From assembly GCA_025602905.1 (NCBI GenBank), contig JAHLKI010000001.1, positions 930,001-994,000 on the forward strand: a stretch of DNA of 64,000 nt. The letters run 5' to 3'. Below, in pieces: positions 1 to 12,329 of this stretch. Origin of the DNA: Phlyctochytrium arcticum. Its lineage: Eukaryota; Chytridiomycota; Chytridiomycetes; Chytridiales; Chytridiaceae. The position numbers and the translations under genes are program-made. The notes beneath the pieces are model-generated. The model was not told the origin of the DNA and did no database searches. It saw only the letters and a list, made by a program, of their open reading frames with translations. Each line of letters opens with the position of its first letter. Position 1 is the first letter of the stretch.

Positions 1-1464
<1,464 letters not shown>

Positions 1465-1885
1465 TGCGGCTTCGGAACCTATTTCTTTTTGTAGCAGCAT
1501 CAAGAAGACATGGAATACCATCATCGTCTGCCACTTCACGTGCTCTGCCATGTTTCCCTGAATTGGACATGTTCGACCACCCCTATCATCCTCGGGCTTA
1601 CTTGCACTTCTACTGTTAGCCCCTTCCTCCAGTGCATGTACTTTGTACCTTACATCCCACTTTCGTTTTCACAACGATATTAGTCTTTTTTGCTCGGTAG
1701 ATCATACTTGTTTATTAGTGATTGGACTTGCGAAATTATTTATACCCGCGGTGAAACTCGCGAACTCGGCCAAGTGGCCATATCCACCATCTGCCCGTCA
1801 GAATCGTACGCTGCCGATCTTGCTATTGCTACATCTTTCCGAACCCTCCTCCTCATAGGGAGAACCGCCTTGAGTACCGACTGGA
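1465..1885. other. Intergenic between SRPK kinase and GPI16
   Basis: 3' region of the kinase and promoter of the downstream gene. I see no convincing ORF, RNA gene or repeat here. Confidence 0.5.
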
Positions 1886-4041
1886 ATGCTTTTCAGACAG
1901 GACAGTCCTTTCCACCTGGTGCTTCTGTTCCTATCAACATACATCCTCCCAATCACCGGCGAGGAAGTTTATTCGGAATTCCTCAAGCTCTCACAGTACT
2001 TTGATGCCAAGGTCCTGGCAGAATTCCGCTTCCCTCGGGTTATCGGCGAGAGTGAAGTTCTGAAAGCCCGTGGTAAAGTGCTTGATACATGTGCATGAGT
2101 CTATAATTCTTTGTTTACGATGATTTCTTGGTCTCTATAGCCAACCATTACAACCTTCTACCTCGTCCCATTGGCGAGATCATTCAAACATATAATGTCT
2201 CAGAGTTCCATTTGACATTTACGCGTGGAGTCTGGGATTCTGATAAATGGGGAACGGATCATGAGTTGCTTGCGCCTGGCGGTGTTCAGTTGTGGGCTTG
2301 GTTTGAGGGAGATGAGTAAGTAACGTCAACCAAGGACTGCTGCTTTTATGGTCTTGGGTCGGACATGTATTGAAAGCAATGCAGTGTGGACAGGCAATGG
2401 AAAGGATTGACTCATGCACTGGGCGGTCTGTTCTGCTCGTCCTTGAACTTTATGGATCAAACTGTCACCGCCGAGCCCGTACTGTCGTTTCGGGCAAGAA
2501 ATGGGAGAGGAAATCCAACAGGTTCGAAGCCCAGCAGATCAACCATCCGGTAATCGAAGGCAGGGATTAACGCTTTGCAAAAGAGCAGATTCGGTATGCC
2601 TCCCTGCCTCGTGAAGCAGTCTGTACCGAAAATTTGACACCGTGGGCAAAGCTATTGCCGTGTGAGACCAAGGTACGTTTCTGGATGTGACTTTTACAAA
2701 AAAAAAACTGTGGGTCTGACTGATTTGCTAATGTTCGCTATTCAGGCCGGAATTTCATCCCTCTTCAACGCATATAGATTATTTGATGGCGTCTATCATT
2801 CGATGGGAACTCATGTTACACCCCGGTGTCTGGTCCGTGAAGTGACAATTGGAAACGAAACAAGTCTCTTTGGATCTCTTACCATTTTCCTAGGATGAAG
2901 AATGCACAAGAAAAGATTTGGTATTTGAACAGACTCTGGCCGTCGTTCTGGATCCTCTAAGGCTAGATGGACGCCCAGGTGAGCGCGGTTGCATCTGATC
3001 TATTCTCCTGTCGCCTAATCCTTCTGAATAACAGATTGGTCTTTGCAGACCCTTTTCGAGCGTAAAATCACGTCGGGGTGCCCTTTGGCTTCACGAACGG
3101 AAGTTTCGGTTGAGGTTCCCAAGTTGGAAGAAGGTCCGACGTTCCGGCCAGTTCCAGCTGTCGAAGAGACTTCATCTCCGGGCCTAATAAATGCCCTCTA
3201 TAATATCACAAAAGGTATTCTGCGTGAATCCCTTATTCTTCGAATCGATTAACCTGTTTGCCCTACCGAATAGAGACACCCCCCAACCTGGATATTGGTG
3301 TATCATGGAATGGAGTTGCTCTCTCCTCCCCCAGTATCCGATCTTCCACACCACAACCCTATCTGCATGCACATCGCTACTTGACCGGCTACGGCTACGA
3401 GCGTGGTGGACTGGCTGTTGATTTGCAAAATCGGCACCCCACAGACCCCATCCAATTGACCTATATGGAATCTATCCCGTGGATCCTCAAATTTTACCTG
3501 AGTACTCTGAAGGTCGAGACCACTTCAGATTCCGACGCAGGTACACTCGGGCTTTTCCTTTGAACTGAGCTTTCACATTAGTGGTGACACTTCTTTCGGT
3601 GGTGCTTTTCCCGCAGATATTGTCGGCGACATGTACTACCAGCCCGCCATCGACCGTGATCGCCCGACTGTTCTTGAACTTCAGATTACACTACCACCCA
3701 ATAGCACATCCACGCTCTCCATCGATTTCGACAAGACTTTCATCAAATATACCGAGCATCCACCAGATGCCAACCGCGGATTTGACATCGGGTATGCAAA
3801 CTGTCTTCCCCATGGCTTCTTTAATTGGAAAGTTATTGAACGTTGCTGCAGATCAGCTATCCTAACGATCAATGAAACTCATAAACGGGTGTATACAGAA
3901 ACTTTATTAGTTGCGCTCCCTACACCCGATTTTAGTATGCCGTACAACGTGATTACGTTGACCTGCACTTTGCTAGCTCTCTTTTTCGGGTCCATGTTTA
4001 ACCTGCTCACAAGACGGTTTGAGCCTTTAAAAGTAAAATAA
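1886..4041 (+). CDS. GPI16: GPI transamidase subunit Gpi16 / PIG-T
   Basis: Subunit of the ER-membrane GPI transamidase that attaches GPI anchors to proteins. A signal peptide starts [20 protein letters not shown] landmarks follow in order: [95 protein letters not shown] and [15 protein letters not shown]. One C-terminal membrane helix ([15 protein letters not shown]) precedes a basic tail, as in the family. Predicted exons: 1886–2072, 2141–2315, 2385–2521, 2584–2672, 2746 to about 2832, 2894–2978, 3035–3214, 3274–3540, 3617–3791 and 3852–4041, about 523 residues. The junctions near 2522–2583 and after exon 5 use weak donors and are the least certain. A GPI-tailed peptidase at about 40 kb would be a client of this complex. 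Confidence 0.93.
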
Positions 4042-4361
4042 AGCAAATTGAGTCAAACTCTAAGGTAAACTTACGGGCTTCTGGATGGTTGTTGGGCGTT
4101 GGATCTACCATACTGCGCATTACCTAAGCCAATGAACGCGCGAGCGCAGGCGCGTCGCTACCGAAAGGTGAGAGTGCTAATTTTGAGAAACATGCACTTC
4201 CCTCTGCATGTCCCTGGTCAATCAAAAAAGAGCCCTCCGAAGATCAGAGCTACGCGACCTAGTACTTTTACTAGCGTGCGCACAGTCAGACCATTTGTTT
4301 ATCAACCGTTGACGCGAAAGCGCTGAAAGATCAATCAATACATTTGCCTTTTTTCACGAAA
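4042..4361. other. Intergenic between GPI16 and GT32 gene
   Basis: Probable promoter of the next gene. No ORF or repeat stands out. Confidence 0.5.
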
Positions 4362-5443
4362 ATGCGCGGAAAGACCTTCATGCATCTACAGGCAGCCAAA
4401 ACGTTGCGGAAATCCCAGGTGCTTGGATTGGGACTTCTCATCTTCCTCTGCTTGTCCACCGGCACATATTACAAACATGTCTCTCGTTATGGCGCGCATA
4501 GCGAATCTTCGAGTACCGTGCCATATCCTCGAATCATCCATCAAAGCTGGAAGACAGAAACTGTACCCGAGGTACGTAGTACGACTATCTTTGGGCCGAG
4601 CGTAAAAAGTCCTCATGGGCTAATATGGCTTCTGTTTCCTCCCATTTGTAGCTCTTTCAGGATTGGGCCGAATCCTGGACGCGTCTCAATCCAAGATACC
4701 AATACATCTTGTGGACCGATGAAACGAACCGTCAACTGATCAAAGACCATTACCCTTTCGCACTGGGAACATATGATAACTTGACCGCAAACATTCAGCG
4801 GGCAGACATGGTGCGCTATGCCTACTTGCACCGCTATGGCGGCGTCTATGCTGATTTGGACGTGGAAGTATTGCGACCGATGGACCAATTGCTGGCTGCC
4901 AACATGCCCAGCGGAGCTGTCAAAGGAAAACCTGTGGCCTGGTTGGGCTACATGTCTGAAGATTACAACTTTCCTCACAATATTCCGAATGCATGGATGG
5001 CCAGCACGCCTGGCCACTCGTTATGGATGCACATGATTCATTACATTATGGACAAATCCGCGAAACACCAAGGCAATCACGATGAACTCAAATCCCCCGA
5101 AGCCTTGACCGGTCCCATTGCGCTCAAGACAACTGTCGACAAGTACATAAAGGAAGTGAATGATCCGGATGCAGTTGTGTTGTTGGCGGCTGGGGCTATT
5201 TATCCCATGGATTGGCACCACTTTTCCCAAAACAAAGACTTGGACGACCTGTGTTTTGCGCGATCGCCCATCTTTGATGAAGAAAAATGTAAAGATTTGC
5301 TCGTCGACCAAGAAAAGGCCTTTACGGTTACATACTGGAGTCATTCCTGGGACGGCAATTGGGACGACAAAGTGGGATATGCCAAACCCAATGTACCCAA
5401 ATCTTTGCCGACACCGGAATCCAAGGACGCGAATATATCTTAG
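4362..5443 (+). CDS. Golgi glycosyltransferase, GT32 family (Och1/Sur1-like)
   Basis: Type II membrane glycosyltransferase with the GT32 DXD sugar-nucleotide-binding fold. Relatives add mannose to N-glycans or to inositol phosphoceramide. A short basic N-terminus is followed by one membrane anchor (LGLGLLIFLCLSTG), then PRIIHQSW, the DXD core YGGVYADLDVEVLRP, and later NIPNAWMASTPGHSLW and TVTYWSHSWDG. ATG 4362 is chosen because it directly precedes the anchor. Predicted exons 4362–4571 and 4652–5443 (80-nt intron, phase 0) give 333 residues, a normal size. The acceptor sugar cannot be told from sequence. Confidence 0.88.
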
Positions 5444-6370
5444 AATACGATCTTTACGGCTCACGTTCCTGCCAACCCAAGACCTTTCATATTCTTATGA
5501 AGTAGTTGTTACCCTGTATTTTTATCTTATTTCCTTCATCAACAATTTGTCGTTTGGATGTAACTTTTTGCCATATACAAACGGATTCGTGACACGTATG
5601 CCATGGGGGTTTCTCCATCATTTTTTTGGGAGATTAGGACCATCTCAGGTGCAAAGGATCAAGCCTCAAAGGATATACGATATGGGAGTAAGAAAAAGAC
5701 AAACAAAATTAGTAACACAATAAATTACAGATTTGGCGAAGCGAACGTTGCGGAACGTTGGGAATGAGATCAATTGTTAGATACGTGACACATTGATACA
5801 AGACTTCGTTTCTTCTTCTGCATATCTCCCGTGCCTTCTTGTAAATATGCAAGATACGACGCCCCTTACTTATCATAGACCGGGATTGGTCTTGCAATGC
5901 GGTATTTATTCGCTGCCCTTACCCCAAATTATTACCTGGTCAATACGAGATTGTGTTGGCGCGCGGTAAAGTGGTATGCCATCGGCTGCTGTGGTTGGAG
6001 CTGGATGTGGACGGGGAAGAGGGGGTTCGCGTGTAATGGGAGGTTGAAGGTGTGGGAACGGGGAATTCGGATTGGATGGATGGGGGTTGTAGATGGTGGT
6101 ATACTTGAAGGTTGTGTGGGCTGTGACACCTGTTGCTGCACTCCTATTGAGTGTCCCGTTGCCCATGCCCATATCCAACCGCGCAATGTCTTTCAAGCAA
6201 TCGCAAGATCCAACGGCCAGCCTGTCAAAAATTCGACCTACGCCCGAGATGGGCCTCTCAGGGCACTCCCAGGGCACCCCTAGGGGTGGGTGGCGGAGCC
6301 TTTATAAAACCAGCGTGTTTGAAAATCGCGTCGCGTCCACTACAATCTCCCTCACCTGCAATCTTCAACA
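5444..6370. other. Intergenic with TATA box of the METTL24-like gene
   Basis: No credible gene. A TATA-like sequence (tttataaaac) at 6301–6310 lies about 70 bases before ATG 6371 and just after a G/C-rich stretch. Confidence 0.5.
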
Positions 6371-7667
6371 ATGCACCGTACCATGACACGGCCAATCGGC
6401 AAGACTGTGGTGATTGCAGTCTCCGTCCTGGCCATGGTGACTATCTTTTACTTGGTGCAGAATGCTCGGGAGTTGCGCTCCACGAGTCCCATCATTACGA
6501 TTCCTACGACCCGGCCTGTAGACCAAACCACGGATGCCTCGGACGACCACCTTGCCCACCTCAAATGTCTTTTGGAACCGTCTGGCAGTAGAGTTATGTA
6601 CGATGTAGAAAAGTGCATCAGTGATATCCATCAGTAAGCAAAGAATTTTATCTTTTGATGCCGCACATCATACTGATCTGTCGCGGTTTCGCTGTGTAGT
6701 AAAAATCAATTGCGTCTTATGGATGCTATTTTGGCGCTTCCCAAGGAAAGCCTGCGCCGTTATGTAGGATCTGGGACCTACGGGTTTTTGAAAGAATGGA
6801 AAATCTTCGATCTTTTCAAACCTACATATGAATGCAACTCCATGGATCTCTTGAGAATCGGGGGACCATCCAAAGTCATAGACACGGGGAAATGGATATG
6901 GTGAGTCTACATAGTTTGTGGGTGGCTGAATACCACGCTAATTCTTTCATTCGTCCCATAGTACAGACAAAATGAACTTTGGCCGGAACAACAAATGCAT
7001 CATTTTCTCCCTGGGTTCCAACAATCAGTTTGATTTCGAGCAAGAAATGCACCGGTTATTTCCCACTTGCGTTATTCACACATTCGATTGTACGGGAGAA
7101 TGGTCAGATCCATCAACTACGTACCACAAGTGGTGCATTGCTGGAAATGATGAGGTCGACCAGCATGGGCGGCAGTACAAGCGTTTGTCGACCATCAAGA
7201 AGGAGCTGGCCGTGGACACGGTCTCGCTACTTAAAATGGATATCGAAAAGTAAGCTCAGGAAACTCACACCCCGTTTGCGCAATGATTGATCACTTACTA
7301 TTCTTTCTCTTGTGGTGTAGCTACGAATGGGCCTTCTTCCTTGACCTTTTGAAGGAACCCGTTGAAAGCCGACCGATGCAAATCTTGGTCGAGTTCCATG
7401 GCGGTATGCCCTCGGACGCTGTCCCCCGGCCATGGACTCTTGCCCCCACTATATTTGAAGGATGGGAACAGACGTGGGCCATTCCAATGGCACGCATGTT
7501 CAAGTTGTTTGATCAACTCGGCTACCGTATTGCCTTCCAAGAACGGTATGCTATTGTTTCTGTTTTGCTCAAAAACTCAGACTTATCACGGCATTTTTTC
7601 TCCTTGCAGAAATCGACACGGGCAATTTGCTACTGAAATCATCTTGCTTCATGAACGAGCGCTTTGA
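6371..7667 (+). CDS. METTL24-like (Methyltransf_22 type) single-pass membrane protein
   Basis: Predicted Golgi-type single-pass protein related to METTL24 and the putative methyltransferase family PF13383. An N-terminal anchor (VVIAVSVLAMVTIFYLV) is followed by a Cys-containing stem and the family core: KWICTDKM, CIIFSLGSNNQFDFEQEM, IHTFDCTGEW, LLKMDIENYEW and ILVEFHGGM. Predicted exons: 6371–6633, 6700–6900, 6962–7249, 7321–7545 and 7610–7667; phases agree and the product is 344 residues, typical for the family. The reaction catalysed by this family is not established, so methyltransferase is an inference from the fold. Confidence 0.85.
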
Positions 7668-8023
7668 TACTCGCATTGTTTTTAATATTTTTATACTTGG
7701 CCTACCCTTGGCGAATCTGTGGCTGCTATTCTTTTGGACGCCCCCTCCGCCTCTGTAAAAAGTTCCCGATGTTTAGAAATTATATTTTTTGTCAGTAACC
7801 TCCGTAATTTTCGTCCAATTTACTCCCTACATGTGAGGATTCATAATTTCATATGGGGAACATGTGGTTTCCACAAGGGCACCAGAACCAAAACTTTCGG
7901 GATCTTTGAGGCTCCTCGCAATTTGCTGATCATCGACAGTTTATATAAGTGGATATACTAACAAATTCTATCAGGTGATGTCTCGGCGTAACTACGACTA
8001 CTCTGCAGGGGTGAACACCAAAA
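7668..8023. other. Convergent intergenic region
   Basis: AT-rich space between the converging METTL24-like gene and the enoyl-CoA isomerase. No ORF of interest; presumably both 3' UTRs. Confidence 0.5.
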
Positions 8024-8833
8024 CTACATTTTGCTCTTCGAAAGGCGGTTGAGAACACTTCCTAGGGCTGCAATCGTCTTTTCATCCGACAGCATCTTCC
8101 ACGCGCCCTCCGCCTCTTGCTCCAGCCACTGTTCATCCATCCATTCTTTTGCAAGATCGCCCCGCAAAGCCATCTTGGTCATACCGCGACCGGCGTCGGG
8201 CAGCATCAAGGCCATACCGGCGGCCGTCTCGGCATGTTCCAGCAACTCGGTCTCATCTGCGGTAATTTCATCGACCATACCAATGGCCAAAGCCTGCTTG
8301 GCCTTGACCATGCGCGCAAACATGGTAAGCTTATCGGCACGGCCTTGACCAACAACGCTCGTCATGAGCTTGATCCATTTTTGCGGGACAGAGATGCCGA
8401 TAGCGACCTCGTTCAAGCCCATTGAGCCATCCGCAGTAATGATGCGAATATCACAGGCAAGCGCCAGACACGTTCCTCCAGCGGGACAGGCGCCCTTGAT
8501 GGCGGCGACGGTGACGAGTGGCGAGCACGACAGGCGGGCCAAGAAGGTATTGGAGATTTTCCAGAAGTGCTTGTACTGGGATTTGGACGTGGCTGGGGCG
8601 TAGAGTTCCTTGATGTCGTTGCCGGCGGTAAAGACTGCACGCGAAAGGCCAGAGCGAAAGATGGCAGCGCGACAGTTTGAATCTTTTTCGAGCGAGTCGA
8701 GTGCCGCGAGCAGTTGCGTCCAAACGGCCGTGTTCATTGAGTTGACGGGCTCGCGTCGAATCACGACATTGGCAATGTGCGAATCGCGATCCAGCGACAC
8801 TGTCACGAATTGTTCGTCTGCTTTCGTCGCCAT
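8024..8833 (-). CDS. ECI1: Enoyl-CoA delta-isomerase (ECI1/DCI type), peroxisomal
   Basis: Crotonase-fold enzyme expected to shift cis-3/trans-3 enoyl-CoA to the trans-2 form so unsaturated fatty acids can enter beta-oxidation. Intronless, 269 residues. The oxyanion-hole segments are FTAGNDIKEL and KGACPAGGTCLALACD; the latter matches the animal ECI1 signature. GLNEVAIGISVP follows, where ordinary hydratases carry a catalytic Glu. The C-terminus is -SKM, an accepted variant of the PTS1 peroxisome signal, and there is no obvious mitochondrial presequence. A TATA-like element reads on the minus strand at 8938–8945. Crotonase family is certain; isomerase rather than hydratase is likely. Confidence 0.88.
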   Translation of the reverse strand: MATKADEQFVTVSLDRDSHIANVVIRREPVNSMNTAVWTQLLAALDSLEKDSNCRAAIFRSGLSRAVFTAGNDIKELYAPATSKSQYKHFWKISNTFLARLSCSPLVTVAAIKGACPAGGTCLALACDIRIITADGSMGLNEVAIGISVPQKWIKLMTSVVGQGRADKLTMFARMVKAKQALAIGMVDEITADETELLEHAETAAGMALMLPDAGRGMTKMALRGDLAKEWMDEQWLEQEAEGAWKMLSDEKTIAALGSVLNRLSKSKM

Positions 8834-10569
8834 TGTTAATCTTTTGTCTCTGCTGTCTTTAATGTCGCGTTGTGTTCTTCCGTCTTTCTCCCTCGTCCAA
8901 AGTCTCTTGGACGTTCTGCGGGAGTATATGCCGTTCCTTTATATACGGCTCCGAACGCAAGCGTGACCATTTTGGCACGCGTTGACGGCGCACGTGACCC
9001 ATCGGCCTCTTTGATTTCCCGAGAGACACGACGCGTCCGACGCGTTCGAGATTCTCCCACGCGTTTTCTGAACCATTTCTTGTGCTGTTTTGCTCCTGGA
9101 GTAGGACATGGAGAGAATGTCAGTTCCCACCAGCTTTGCGGCACTGGCAAGCTTTCTCCCTACCTACCCACTCTCAAAAGTAGCATCACGTACCTTGACC
9201 GCGTCTTAGACCACGCCCCTCCTTCTACAGCGTCAGGCATCGTTGCATGGCTAGCCCGCTGGAGGAAATTCGAAAATGGTCAGTTGCCTAATGTCGCAGG
9301 TACCTTCTCCAGATTTGCCACGACTTGCTTCCCACATCTCTCTACTCATATGAGCCACCAGCCAACATCATCCAGCCTGCCATGCTCTATGCACATTGAA
9401 GGATGAATCGCATGCTACCTCTGAATGGCTCTCTGCGGTTTGGCGTACCGCAACGAATGTTTCTGTAGAGCCAGATCTAAGGATCGGCTGATAGTACAGT
9501 CGGGAGTTGCGCAACTTTGAGCTGTTCCTCCGTGATTACAAGTCCGTTCAGTATATAAATGAACTTGCTACACGTCTCCGTGCGTTGATGCAAAGTTTCC
9601 CAGCCTTTGAAGAATGGAAGGGGGACCGTGCTCTCCCTGGTTCTCCGCCCTCCGTTTCGTGATTTCGCGGCTTTATTATTCTTGCTCCGTGCTCGCCAGT
9701 CCCCTACTTCCTCACCCATCCCAGCTGCTCAAGGCTCGGACTCGAACGATTGCATCTCCCAAATTTTTGGCCGACCTTTGACAGACTCCTTGCCGGAATT
9801 CACACTCTGTCGCCAAGAGCGTCCTGGCTCGTCCGGTATTAACGGGTGGCTTAAATTTGTTTTTGCGTTGAATAGCTTCTTTTGGAGAACAAAATGTCGT
9901 CGGGATCTCCCTGGGAATTTGGCACGCTGGCAAAACGGCAGACAAAACGGCAATCGGAGTTTCGGGTGGAACCGGCCTGGGAACCGGCGCCAACCCGCAT
10001 TGGTCTGCGCCACCGCCTCTGATTGGGCAAAAGGGGGCTGTTATCGTGGCTTCGTTTGGCTCCTCCAAACCTCCCTTCTTTCCTTTGCAACCGCCAACCA
10101 ACCTCGCCAACGTCCGACCTTTGTCACAGTCCAAGATTCGAACGACCGAACATCCTGACATAGAACTCACGCGTCCGGCAGCACCATTGTCTTGCGCCCA
10201 TATACAAGTTCTGTCCTTCCCTGGGTTCCAGTCTATAGCTTTTTCTGTGTTAGTCTTTCATTGTACAGAAAGGGGTCTTGTCGACGCCTCAAAGGTATGC
10301 AACAGCAACAGAACGTTCCATGATGTCTTCATGGAAGGATTATATCAAATGTATGCAGAAGTTCTGATTCTTCCTTGCGCCTGTAGATAGTGCGCAAAAA
10401 TTTGATTCCAAAGCCGTCTAATTCTGGGCGACTTGTCAACCGTTTTTCCTATTTACATTCAAGAAGCCTATAGTCATACCAAGACGAATAGGGTAGATAG
10501 CGACGCTGTAGCCCGGCAGTGATTCCATTATAATACCTACTCCTTACGTCGGAGACAAAGGTTGCTCGT
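8834..10569. other. Divergent intergenic region with ACGCGT/CACGTG cluster
   Basis: Upstream space of ECI1 (minus) and of the polyQ protein gene (plus). It carries a TATA-like box for ECI1 (8938–8945), one CACGTG (8991–8996) and four ACGCGT hexamers (8977, 9031, 9040, 9059). The open frame 9607–10158 has no recognisable domain or natural composition, so I do not call it. Confidence 0.55.
8977..9064. promoter_or_regulatory. Cluster of four ACGCGT motifs plus one CACGTG
   Basis: ACGCGT at 8977–8982, 9031–9036, 9040–9045 and 9059–9064, with CACGTG at 8991–8996, all within 90 bases and about 145–230 bases upstream of ECI1. ACGCGT is the MCB site of MBF in ascomycete yeasts and CACGTG is a bHLH site. 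Binding here is only inferred. Confidence 0.4.
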
Positions 10570-11822
10570 ATGGAAAATAGTGCTCAAACCCTGCTGAGCT
10601 TGGCGCAAATGTCTGATCCACATAATAGCCAGCAGCAGCATCAACATCACGCGGATCTGGCTTCGGCCGCTGCAGTCCAATCATCACAAGCAGCTGTGGC
10701 TGCAGCTGCCGCCGTTGCAGCTGTAAACGCATTGCCAGCTTCACCATCAAGTTTACCACTCGATCCGTCCATCCAGCAAGAACAAGCGCGACAAAGGCTG
10801 ATTGAGCAGCTACACCCCCACATCCCCGCTGAAGCCACCAGCATACTGTTTGAAGCAGGCTATGAGACAGTGGACGCTATTCGTACTTTGAATGTCAACC
10901 TCGCGGATCCCAGTAACGATCTCATATCTGCAGAATTCTACACCAAGAAAACATTGAAGCCTGGTCACCGGAAGCTTGTAATACAGGTAGGCACTTTTAG
11001 GATTGAGAAGGGCATAGATGGCTATACTGACCCATTTTGCAGTATGTAACAAATCCACCCTTTGGTCTCGACCCTAATGATCCTACAAGCGCTTCCGTGC
11101 TAGCTGCAATGGGTGCAACTACGCCTACCCGTCGAAAACCGCGAAGATTAACCAATGAGGGCAGTCCTCTGCTGCAATCACCACCAGATTTGGCGACACT
11201 GTTGGTTGCACTGGAGCGACATCTGATTGAGTCTCCGGTAACTCGGCTGCTACGCAAAGATGTGGATTATAGAGTGGGAGTGGAGCATTCTCGAGATGGG
11301 CGCGGCGCAGAGGGCGTTTGGAAATGTCTCGTATGTAACTCAAGACCAGTCACAATATCTCTTCGGAATGGAGGGCGACAACCTCAGTTATCGAATGTAG
11401 GAACGCATCTCAAAACAGTAAAGCATACCAATGCCGCAGAGCAGCGTAATACCCAGTTTCTGGGGGCCGTCGCCAACGGGGACCCATCAGCAGCGGCGGC
11501 GGCAGCAGCAGCAGCCGCTATGAGTGCCGCATTTCATCAACATCATCAGCAACAGCAGTCGTCTGTCAAATCAGTCTATGATAGTGTGAACGCTTCCCAA
11601 ATCGGTAGCGCTCATTTACCCGCAGCTTCCCTTGGAGGTAGCCCGCACGTATCTGCCACCAGCGCAGCAGCGACTGTCGCCGCTCAAGCGCATCATCAGC
11701 AGCAACAAAACCAGCAACAGCAACAACAACAACAACAACAGCAACAACAACAACAACAGCAGCAGCAGCACAATCAACAGCAACAACAACATGTACAACA
11801 CGTTCACCAAGGGCATACATGA
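10570..11822 (+). CDS. Polyglutamine protein with a novel conserved-looking core, unknown function
   Basis: I do not recognise a named family. Predicted exons 10570–10986 and 11043–11822 (56-nt intron, phase 0) give 398 residues. An Ala/Gln/His-rich N-terminus is followed by a UBA-like segment (IPAEATSILFEAGYETVDAI), then a compact region with a possible zinc centre: WKCLVCNSRP, and some 25 residues on, THLKTVKH (C-x2-C...H-x5-H). The second half is poly-Ala, poly-His/Gln and a long Gln tract, ending in a His/Gln-rich tail. The composition is typical of nuclear regulators; the C2H2-like spacing could bind DNA. The Gln tract mixes CAG and CAA codons. Confidence 0.8.
11695..11790 (+). repeat. 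CAG/CAA microsatellite (polyQ tract)
   Basis: Interrupted CAG/CAA repeat inside the preceding gene, encoding about 25–30 glutamines with a few Asn and His. The frequent CAA interruptions should make it more stable than pure CAG. Confidence 0.9.
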
Positions 11823-12329
11823 CTCTGAAGCCATCACCCGAGTCTCGCGGTATGCAAAGTCGTGCTTATAGTGGTTTTTACTGCTCGGTTCGGTTGGGAC
11901 AGTGTGTTCCCAGACGCGTCAAAGATGCATGTTGGTGTATCGTGTGGCCTTGATTACTTACTTTCTGTCATCGCGTATTGCGAATCTATATATATTTTAT
12001 CCTTGCCTGACTTGCCTGACTTGCCTGATACTCAAAATGTCAAAGTCCGAGGAAACTTAGGAAAGTGTGTCAGGTGGCTGTGCACAGTCGGGGCTGTCAA
12101 AATGGCAGAGAGCGTCAGCCAACACGTCTCCCTCCGCCATTTCGACGACGAGAATCGGAGAACGACGAGGCTTTGACTTTGGGGCGAAGGGCAAAGGGCG
12201 TTGCGGAAGTTTATAAGTTCAGCCAAGGGTGCTTATGTTCGGCGGAGGACTTTCTTTATAAACCAGCCGCCGTTCGTAGGTTCCCTCAGACGAGCAAGTG
12301 CAACCAAACATTCTCGTGAAACACCCACC
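11823..12329. other. Intergenic with TATA box
   Basis: Holds a small direct repeat of cttgcctga (about 12001–12030) and a TATA-like box (tttataaac, 12255–12263) about 70 bases before the next ATG. Nothing else seen. Confidence 0.5.

Noticed and set aside
9607..10158. 183-residue plus-strand open frame
   Set aside because: No domain, no signal, odd composition, and an equally long open frame on the other strand over the same bases.
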